From Methanobacteriota archaeon (GTDB taxonomy: Archaea > Halobacteriota > Methanosarcinia > Methanosarcinales > Methanoperedenaceae): DNA of 15,093 nucleotides. A model generated the notes under the pieces. It saw only the letters and a list, made by a program, of their open reading frames with translations, searched no databases and was not told where the DNA came from. How positions within the stretch are numbered: position 1 is the stretch's first letter; each line of letters begins with the position of its first letter. This document shows positions 7,781 through 12,609 of the stretch, piece by piece. The position numbers were made by a program, and so were the translations under genes. The stretch is taken from NCBI GenBank assembly GCA_018899795.1, contig JAHIHJ010000357.1:1-15093 (forward strand). Direction: 5' to 3'.

Positions 7781-7799
7781 ATTTAAGTATATCTTAAAT
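7781..7799. promoter_or_regulatory. Perfect palindrome in divergent spacer, possible operator over TATA box
   Basis: ATTTAAG (7781-7787), TATAT, CTTAAAT (7793-7799): perfect 7-bp arms around a 5-nt centre. On the minus strand the centre (GATATACTTAAA) sits about 51-69 nt before the ATG of the small membrane protein, where its TATA box would be expected. A dimeric repressor bound here would block that promoter. The site lies about 93 nt before cbiT, upstream of the cbiT TATA-like element. Confidence 0.4.
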
Positions 7800-7841
7800 T
7801 CATCTGATTTTCATCATTTCAAAGCTCAAACCCACAGCAAG

Positions 7842-7850
7842 CATTATATC
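7842..7850 (+). promoter_or_regulatory. TATA-like promoter element of the cbi operon
   Basis: AAGCATTATATCAAG has a TATA-like core (CATTATATC) centred about 46 nt before the cbiT ATG at 7892, giving a predicted transcript start near 7870 and a leader of about 20 nt. That leader is too short for a cobalamin riboswitch. Confidence 0.45.
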
Positions 7851-7891
7851 AAGTCAGATTGATTAGGCACAACTAATATTGAGCTGGTAAT

Positions 7892-8416
7892 ATGAGATAT
7901 CCACAAGGAACCCCTACGCAGCCTGAGATCATCGCTGTTGCTTTATCAAAACTCAAACTCAAGCCAGGAGATGTGCTTGCGGATATAGGGTGCGGGAGCG
8001 GTTCGGTATCGATAAGCGCGGCAGGGTTTGTAAGTCAGGTTTACGCCATCGATAACAGGGATGAAGCTATCCGGGCAGCGGAAGATAATATCAAGGAATG
8101 CGGGATCACCAACATCAGGGTGCTAAAAGGCGAAGCTTCACAACTGCTTCATGGACTTGATATGGACTGCGCATTTGTAGGAGGAAGCAAGAACCTGGAG
8201 ACCGTGCTTGATGTACTGATGCAGAAAACCTCCAGGCTGGTTGTCAGCGCTATAAGGATCGAGACTGCGGCAGAAGCGATCGAGATAATGAAACAAAATA
8301 ACATATTTCGTGAATTGATACAGATACAGATATCAAGAGGACACGAGCTTGCAGGCGGTACAATGTTCAGACCTGAAAATCCGGTATTCCTTATAGTGGG
8401 AGGGAAGCGATGCTGA
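7892..8416 (+). CDS. cbiT: Cobalt-precorrin-6B C15-methyltransferase (decarboxylating)
   Basis: Methylates C15 and removes the C12 acetate carboxyl during anaerobic corrin-ring synthesis, using S-adenosylmethionine. The 174-residue protein has the class I methyltransferase fold: GTPTQPEIIAVAL at the N-terminus (the family's GxPT(K/Q)xE entry motif), the SAM-binding ADIGCGSGSVS at about residues 30-40, VYAIDNRDEAI for the acidic ribose contact, and DCAFVGGSKN in the later strand. Length is slightly shorter than the usual 180-190. First gene of the operon; its stop overlaps the next start by 7 nt. cbiE, often fused to or next to cbiT in other organisms, is absent here. Start ATG at 7892 is chosen because the family motif begins only a few residues later. 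Confidence 0.92.
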   Translation: MRYPQGTPTQPEIIAVALSKLKLKPGDVLADIGCGSGSVSISAAGFVSQVYAIDNRDEAIRAAEDNIKECGITNIRVLKGEASQLLHGLDMDCAFVGGSKNLETVLDVLMQKTSRLVVSAIRIETAAEAIEIMKQNNIFRELIQIQISRGHELAGGTMFRPENPVFLIVGGKRC

Positions 8417-9735
8417 TAGGGGTGGGTCTGGGACCTGGCAGCTCTGACCTTTTGACGCTGGCTGCAGTAAAAGCGTTGAAGGAAAGCACGAAGGTTTTCG
8501 TTCCGGGAAAACTGGCAGCAGAGCTTGTCTCACCTTATGCGAAAGCCCAAGTCCTTGATTTTCCCATGATCCAGGATAAAGCTGAATTAAGAAAATTGTG
8601 GGAAAACAATGCGCGGATAGTGGCTGAGGAAGCAAAAAAAGGCACAGTTTCTTTTGCCGTTATTGGCGACCCAAACTTCTTTTCCACCTTCTCTCACCTT
8701 CGAAGGACGCTTAAAGAGAAATATCCTGATGTAGAGGTAACAACGATACCCGGGGTCAGCGCGATAACCGCACAGGCTGCGCGCACGGATACAAGCATAG
8801 AGAGTTCTTTTATTGTTAGCGACGGTTCACCCATTGAAACAAAAATATTGCTTAAAACAAGACATCCTGAACAGATAAGAAATGAACTCGTAAGAGATGG
8901 TTTTGAAGATTTCATCTATGCAGAACGCCTGTTCATGGAAAATGAAAGAGTGACCCGCGAAATCCCGCACGAAGGTGATTATTTTAGCATACTTGTTGCT
9001 GGGAAGGGAAAAAAGAATAAGAAGGGCAATAAAGTCGTATATTTTGTTGGAGCAGGTCCTGGCAATCCCAAATACATCACAGTAAAAGGGCGCGAACTCC
9101 TTGAATCAGCCGACCTTGTAATGTACACGGGCTCGCTTGTGAACACCGATGTACTCAACTGCGTCCGCGGAGAAAAGCTGGACAGCCACGGCATGAAACT
9201 CGAAGATATAGTGAACGTGCTTGCAAAGAACGTGAATGCAGGGAAGATCGTGGTCAGACTTCACAGCGGCGATCCTTCACTATATGGGGCTATAATCGAG
9301 CAGATAGACGGGCTTTCTAAACTCAGGATTGGTATTGAGATAATACCCGGGGTCACATCGCTTTTTGCCTCTGCGGCGGCGCTTCAGACCCAGCTTACAT
9401 TGAACGGTATCACTGAGACGCTGATAATCACAAGACCAGCCGGAGCGACCCTTGAGAAAGACTCGATAAAAGAACTTTCGCGCCACAATGCGACAATGGC
9501 GATATACCTCGGTACGCATAAGCTGAGGGAGATAATGGATGATGTGGCGTATCCCCGGGATACACCTGCAGCCGTAGTATACCATGCATCGTGGGACGAC
9601 GAGAAGATAATCAGAGGTACAGTTGGAGATATCGCTGACAGGGTCGAAGAACTCGGGATCGACAGGTCAGCAATGATAATTATTGGGAATGTGCTTTCAC
9701 CTGAGAACTTCAAGAGGTCGCACCTGTATGGGTGA
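8410..9735 (+). CDS. cbiLF: Fused CbiL-CbiF: cobalt-factor II C20- and cobalt-precorrin-4 C11-methyltransferase
   Basis: One uninterrupted 441-residue frame carrying two corrin methyltransferases. Residues 1 to about 197 are Cbi[35 protein letters not shown], then [14 protein letters not shown] and IPGVSAI. A lysine/glycine-rich linker ([11 protein letters not shown], 198-208) leads into CbiF from V209: [67 protein letters not shown]. Stand-alone CbiF proteins begin at just that motif, and no ATG, GTG or TTG with a ribosome site lies at the junction, so this is a true fusion rather than two overlapping genes. CbiL methylates C20 before the C17 step of CbiH, and CbiF methylates C11 after it, so the two halves bracket CbiH. 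A strong Shine-Dalgarno (GGGAGG, 8398-8403) lies inside the end of cbiT. The name cbiLF is descriptive. Confidence 0.9.
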   Translation: MLIGVGLGPGSSDLLTLAAVKALKESTKVFVPGKLAAELVSPYAKAQVLDFPMIQDKAELRKLWENNARIVAEEAKKGTVSFAVIGDPNFFSTFSHLRRTLKEKYPDVEVTTIPGVSAITAQAARTDTSIESSFIVSDGSPIETKILLKTRHPEQIRNELVRDGFEDFIYAERLFMENERVTREIPHEGDYFSILVAGKGKKNKKGNKVVYFVGAGPGNPKYITVKGRELLESADLVMYTGSLVNTDVLNCVRGEKLDSHGMKLEDIVNVLAKNVNAGKIVVRLHSGDPSLYGAIIEQIDGLSKLRIGIEIIPGVTSLFASAAALQTQLTLNGITETLIITRPAGATLEKDSIKELSRHNATMAIYLGTHKLREIMDDVAYPRDTPAAVVYHASWDDEKIIRGTVGDIADRVEELGIDRSAMIIIGNVLSPENFKRSHLYG

Positions 9736-10594
9736 AATTGCAATTATTACCTTCGAGCGCGGTCTTGATGGCGCAAAGAAGATACAGGGATTCGTTGGTG
9801 GAGAGATAATCCCATACTCCAGGGACGCGTTCAAACAGGCTTTTGAATTTGATGCTATCATTGCTGTAATGGCGGCAGGGATAGCTGTAAGGAATATTGC
9901 GCCTCTCGTTCGCGATAAGTGGGAAGACCCGCCTGTTGTGATCGTTGATTCAGGGCTGAACTTCGCGATTCCTATACTTGGCGGTCACCATGGCGGGAAC
10001 GAGCTTGCACGAAGGCTGGAAGGTATGGGGATAATTCCTGTAATAACGACAGCTACGGAGGTCATGGGAAAGGTATCTGTCGAGAGCATTGCAAAAGCCC
10101 TTGAATGCAGGATAGTTAACAGGGATTCCACAAAAAAGGTGAACACTGCCCTTATGGAAAAGGATGTTGAAGTCCTGTGCGTAAAAGGTCCGAAAATACT
10201 GCTTGTGGACGATGATGTAACTGTTCTTAAGAGAAATGGGCTGGTCGTTGGTATCGGGACGAACCGCGGCGTCAGCACAAAAGAAGTGACTGAGGCTGTA
10301 TACAGCGCGCTTTCTGAAGTGGAGGCAGGGATCGATGATGTAAAATGCTTTGCATCCGCGGCGCTCAAAACGGATGAAAAGGGCATTATCGAGGCTGCCG
10401 CATCATTCGGAAAAGAGGTTAAGTTCGTTCCACACGAGATCATCAACTCGATCAAAGCCCCGACGAGTTCAAAGGCAAAAGCCCTGGGATTGAATGGCGT
10501 GTGCGAACCTGCCGCGCTGGCCCTGTCTGAAGAAAAGGAACTGCTGCTTAAAAAGAGGATATACGGAAATGTCACTATCGCGATCGCAAGGTAA
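9728..10594 (+). CDS. cbiG: Cobalt-precorrin-5A hydrolase
   Basis: Opens the ring-A delta-lactone of cobalt-precorrin-5A and releases the two-carbon fragment. The 288-residue protein has the N-terminal CbiG domain (IIAVMAAGIAVRNIAPLV, then VVIVDSGLNFAIPILGGHHG, ATEVMGKVSVE) and the C-terminal domain (GIGTNRGVSTKEV, then FASAALKTDEKGI and SIKAPTSSKAKALG, CEPAAL). It is shorter than many bacterial CbiG proteins (about 320-350) but both conserved domains are present. Start: the ATG at 9728 overlaps the cbiLF stop by 8 nt and puts [10 protein letters not shown] at the N-terminus as in the family. The in-frame GTG at 9683 lies deep inside cbiLF and is not used. An AGAGGT ribosome-site candidate is at 9714-9719. 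Confidence 0.92.
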   Translation: MGEIAIITFERGLDGAKKIQGFVGGEIIPYSRDAFKQAFEFDAIIAVMAAGIAVRNIAPLVRDKWEDPPVVIVDSGLNFAIPILGGHHGGNELARRLEGMGIIPVITTATEVMGKVSVESIAKALECRIVNRDSTKKVNTALMEKDVEVLCVKGPKILLVDDDVTVLKRNGLVVGIGTNRGVSTKEVTEAVYSALSEVEAGIDDVKCFASAALKTDEKGIIEAAASFGKEVKFVPHEIINSIKAPTSSKAKALGLNGVCEPAALALSEEKELLLKKRIYGNVTIAIAR

Positions 10595-11330
10595 ACTGTA
10601 CATCGTGGGCATAGGTCCCGGAGGTACTGAACATCTCACGAAAAAGGCTGAAAAAGTGCTCCTTAGCTCTGAATACATTATCGGCAACGGCACATATCTT
10701 GACCAGATAGCGCCAGTCATAAAAAACATAAAGGTCATAAGAAGCGGTATGGGGGGCGAGGTCGAGCGGGCGAAAAAAGCTGTCGATCTATCAAGGGATC
10801 ATGTCGTTTCTATCATCAGTGGCGGGGATGCCAACGTGTACGGGATGGCTGGCATTGTGCTTGAAGTGGCTCAAAAAGAAGGCAACATAGAGATCGAGGT
10901 CATACCTGGTGTGACCGCTGTAAGCGCGGCAGCTTCTCTTCTTGGGGCGCCGATAGTGAACGATTTTGCTGTGATAAGCTTAAGCGACCTGCTTACTCCG
11001 ATGGACATGATAGAAAGAAGGTTCAAAAGCGCTGCAGAAGTGGATTTTGTGATAGCCATATATAATCCAAAGAGCAGGAACCGTAAGGAGAATTTTGGAA
11101 AAGCGATCGGGATAATCAGGCAATACAGGAACGATGAAACTCCGGTCGGTATTGTGAAAAGCGCGACCCGTGAAGGAGAAACCGTCATTGTGACAACCCT
11201 TGGAAAAATAATGGAGTACAATGATATTATCGATATGAGCACGCTCGTGCTTGTCGGGAACAGCGAGTCAAAATTGTGGAATAACAGAATAATAACCCCA
11301 AGGGGATACCAGAGAAAATATGAATACTAA
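10569..11330 (+). CDS. cbiH: Cobalt-factor III / precorrin-3B C17-methyltransferase
   Basis: Methylates C17 and drives ring contraction, the step that makes a corrin from a porphyrin-like ring. The 253-residue protein is a class III SAM methyltransferase: LYIVGIGPGGTEHLTKKA near the start, YIIGNGTYLDQI, then SIISGGDANVYGMAG and VIPGVTAVSAAASLLGAP, DLLTPMDMIERR, VIAIYNPKSRNRKEN and PVGIVKSATREGE. GDANVYGMAG and YNPKS(R/K)xR are the CbiH/CobJ signatures that separate it from CbiF and CbiL. Start ATG at 10569 overlaps the cbiG stop by 26 nt; an earlier in-frame ATG at 10494 lies inside cbiG and would add residues the family does not have. A GAGGA ribosome site lies at 10555-10559. Confidence 0.92.
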   Translation: MSLSRSQGKLYIVGIGPGGTEHLTKKAEKVLLSSEYIIGNGTYLDQIAPVIKNIKVIRSGMGGEVERAKKAVDLSRDHVVSIISGGDANVYGMAGIVLEVAQKEGNIEIEVIPGVTAVSAAASLLGAPIVNDFAVISLSDLLTPMDMIERRFKSAAEVDFVIAIYNPKSRNRKENFGKAIGIIRQYRNDETPVGIVKSATREGETVIVTTLGKIMEYNDIIDMSTLVLVGNSESKLWNNRIITPRGYQRKYEY

Positions 11331-11931
11331 ATTCGGCGCAAGGACAAAAGAAGCCATTGAGATCAGCGAAAAGAGCAGGGCGATCGTGCGAAGTTTCGTG
11401 AAAGGGGACTCGCCCGAAGACAGGATACGACAGCGCTGCGTGATTGCTACGGGAGACCTGGCGTTTGCCGACCTGATGCGTTTCAGTAATGAGCCGATAA
11501 AAGCCGGTATCTGGGCGATAAGGAGGGGTGCGACTATATTCACCGATATCAGGATGGCGCAGGTTGGCATCACAAAGCGCGGGCATAAATGCGAAGTAAG
11601 GTGCGTGCTTGATGCGGGAGAAGAGATGGCGCATAAGACAGGTATGACAAGGACTTCAGCGGGATTTGCGGCGCTTGAGAAAGAGCTTTCAGGCGCTATA
11701 ATTGTGATAGGGAACGCGCCATCAGCCGCGCTGACGGTGTGCGAAATGATAGAACGGGGGCTGAAACCTGCGCTTCTTGTGGCTACGCCTGTGGGTTTTG
11801 TGAATGCGGCTGAATCAAAAGAGGCTGTAAGGGGGCTTGATGTGCCGTCCATCACATGTATCGGGACGCGGGGCGGGACGCCGGTGGCGGTCGCGGTGGT
11901 GAATGAACTGGTGGAGATTCTAAATATATGA
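11320..11931 (+). CDS. cbiC: Cobalt-precorrin-8 methylmutase (catalytic His position is Ile)
   Basis: Moves a methyl group from C11 to C12, giving cobyrinate. The 203-residue protein matches the family well: GNAPSAALTVCEMI, ATPVGFVNAAESKEAV, GTRGGTPVAVAVVNEL. The exception is RQRCVIATGDLAFADLMRF. Where Salmonella CbiC as I remember it has KRVIHTTADFDW, with the conserved histidine that protonates the ring, this protein has Ile42 (R39-C40-V41-I42-A43-T44-G45-D46). There is no sign of a frameshift. Either archaeal relatives share this change and use another residue, or this copy is impaired. The start overlaps the cbiH stop by 11 nt. The stop forms ATGA with the next gene. The last 81 nt are duplicated downstream of the toxin-antitoxin-like cassette. 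Confidence 0.88.
   Translation: MNTKFGARTKEAIEISEKSRAIVRSFVKGDSPEDRIRQRCVIATGDLAFADLMRFSNEPIKAGIWAIRRGATIFTDIRMAQVGITKRGHKCEVRCVLDAGEEMAHKTGMTRTSAGFAALEKELSGAIIVIGNAPSAALTVCEMIERGLKPALLVATPVGFVNAAESKEAVRGLDVPSITCIGTRGGTPVAVAVVNELVEILNI
11838..11918 (+). repeat. Direct repeat, copy 1 (cbiC 3' end)
   Basis: This 81-nt stretch inside cbiC is repeated at 12443-12511. The last 44 nt (11875-11918, starting GGGACGCCGGTGGCGG) match copy 2 at 43 of 44 positions. The upstream part matches in TGATGTG and ATCACATG with substitutions between. Copy 1 keeps a 12-nt segment that copy 2 lacks; it lies between two GGGACG words. The repeat ends 9 nt before the ATG of the first cassette gene and carries GGTGGAG (11910-11916), the only ribosome-site-like string ahead of it. 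Confidence 0.9.
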
Positions 11932-12242
11932 AACAGTTTAAAGATTTCCACAATCGTCAGATTCGATTAACAATCGAGCGACAGCAACATATTGAGACTG
12001 ACCATCCAGAAATGTCAGGACAGATTGGCAAAATACAGGAGACTCTAATAAGCCCGGATTTGATTGTCAAATCAAGAACAGATTCTGAGGTTGAGTTATT
12101 TTATAGGCATTATGATACTACTCCCGTTACTGAGAAGTATTTATGTGTTGTAGTTAAAATATTAGTTAGTGATTTATTTATCATCACTGCATATTTCACG
12201 GACACAATAAAAAGAGGCAAAATATTATGGGAAAAGAAATAA
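11928..12242 (+). CDS. Putative toxin, PBECR2-type RNase-fold small protein
   Basis: A 104-residue soluble protein resembling the small Phage-Barnase-EndoU-ColicinE5/D-RelE-like (PBECR2) nuclease-fold proteins often found next to DUF2283 genes. Visible conserved-looking elements: RQQHIETDHPEM at about residues 18-29 (candidate catalytic histidines), LISPDLIVKSRTDSEVELFY, the strand KYLCVVVKI and FIITAYFTDTIKRGKILW at the C-terminus. The assignment is from remembered motif pattern only. The ATG at 11928 overlaps the cbiC stop (ATGA), so it is translationally coupled to cobalamin synthesis. It overlaps the next gene by 16 nt. Codon choice shifts abruptly from the GC-rich cbiC end to AT-rich here, which suggests foreign origin. 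Confidence 0.6.
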   Translation: MKQFKDFHNRQIRLTIERQQHIETDHPEMSGQIGKIQETLISPDLIVKSRTDSEVELFYRHYDTTPVTEKYLCVVVKILVSDLFIITAYFTDTIKRGKILWEKK

Positions 12243-12445
12243 AAATATGGTATGACAAAGAAAGTGATTACCTTGAAGTCCTTTTTGAGAAAAAAGCTGG
12301 ATATTTCAGGGAAACAGAAAATGATGCAGTGATGGAAAAAGTTGACAAGAAGGGAAATGTCATTGGTTTTTCTATCATGAAAGTGAGCGCACTGAAGGAA
12401 AATAAACCACTTTCAGTGAGTCTTAAGAATCTTGCCGTAGCCTGA
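12227..12445 (+). CDS. DUF2283 family protein, putative antitoxin
   Basis: A 72-residue protein with the DUF2283 pattern: IKIWYDKESDYLEVLFEKKA, YFRETENDAVMEKVDKKGNV, IGFSIMKVSAL. DUF2283 proteins are small beta-rich proteins usually encoded beside toxin-like nuclease genes, so an antitoxin role is plausible but inferred. The ATG at 12227 lies within the 3' end of the preceding gene, with AGAGGC 8 nt upstream. Its TGA stop (12443-12445) is the first three bases of the second copy of the cbiC-end repeat, so the gene terminus is provided by the flanking repeat. The second-gene antitoxin order is the reverse of most type II modules, but is known for some RelE-like and HigBA-like pairs. Confidence 0.68.
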   Translation: MGKEIKIWYDKESDYLEVLFEKKAGYFRETENDAVMEKVDKKGNVIGFSIMKVSALKENKPLSVSLKNLAVA

Positions 12446-12511
12446 TGTGATTTCTATCACATGCGTAGGGACGCCGGTGGCGGTCGCGGTGGTGAATGAG
12501 CTGGTGGAGAT
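12443..12511 (+). repeat. Direct repeat, copy 2 (displaced cbiC 3' end)
   Basis: Second copy of the cbiC-end repeat, 69 nt against 81 nt in copy 1; the difference is a single 12-nt deletion between GGGACG words. By hand count 61 of 69 aligned positions agree, with most differences in the first 25 nt. Within it TGTGAT (12446-12451) and ATCACA (12456-12461) also form a small inverted repeat. Confidence 0.88.
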
Positions 12512-12530
12512 GGCGGCTCAACAAAAATAG
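12444..12530 (+). pseudogene. cbiC: C-terminal cbiC fragment
   Basis: Reading from GAT at 12444, this segment encodes DVISITCVGTPVAVAVVNEL followed by VEMAAQQK and a TAG stop. It is the same reading frame and sequence as the CbiC terminus (DVPSITCIG, then TPVAVAVVNELVE), but four residues (TRGG or GTRG) of the conserved GTRGGTP loop are lost by the 12-nt deletion and the last seven residues differ. No start codon or ribosome site precedes it. It may be the original cbiC tail displaced by the cassette, or a partial duplicate. Without the glycine-rich loop it could not serve as a working terminus. Confidence 0.85.
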
Positions 12531-12531
12531 C

Positions 12532-12546
12532 TAATAAACCTTATTA
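12532..12546 (+). terminator. Weak hairpin after the cbi operon
   Basis: TAATAA (12532-12537), loop ACC, TTATTA (12541-12546), followed by AGATAAAAAAAC. A six-pair all-AT stem just after the cbiC-fragment stop; a possible end of the cbi/toxin-antitoxin transcript, though weak. Confidence 0.3.
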
Positions 12547-12556
12547 AGATAAAAAA

Positions 12557-12598
12557 ACATATATACAAACTACGCTTGAATAATCTTATAGGTTCAAG
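12557..12598 (+). promoter_or_regulatory. TATA-like element plus CTTGAA/TTCAAG inverted repeat upstream of Mrr-like gene
   Basis: CATATATAC (12559-12567) is a TATA-like core about 43-51 nt before the ATG at 12610. CTTGAA (12575-12580) and TTCAAG (12593-12598) form a perfect 6-bp inverted repeat with a 12-nt spacer around the predicted transcript start (about 12590), and the right arm abuts the AGAGGA ribosome site (12597-12602). It could be an operator or a leader hairpin that masks the ribosome site. Confidence 0.45.
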
Positions 12599-12609
12599 AG
12601 GATTCATAT

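Noticed and set aside
7731..7891. Cobalamin riboswitch upstream of cbiT
   Set aside because: Predicted leader is only about 20 nt and no B12-box-like core or multi-stem fold was seen.
8410..9033. First half of the fusion as CbiE
   Set aside because: The strings [14 protein letters not shown] and [12 protein letters not shown] are CbiL features; CbiE has a different mid-region.
9683..9727. GTG start for cbiG at 9683
   Set aside because: Lies inside cbiLF with no family similarity in the added residues; the ATG at 9728 gives the normal N-terminus and an 8-nt overlap.
10494..10568. ATG start for cbiH at 10494
   Set aside because: The extra 25 residues are out-of-frame cbiG sequence; the ATG at 10569 directly precedes the conserved LYIVGIGPG motif.
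9985..10575. 196-codon minus-strand frame opposite cbiG
   Set aside because: Serine-rich antisense shadow; cbiG on the plus strand has full family motifs.
12443..12609. tRNA gene as integration site beside the cassette
   Set aside because: No cloverleaf-compatible arms or T-loop sequence (GTTCRANYC) in a tRNA-sized setting; the repeat is plainly cbiC coding sequence.
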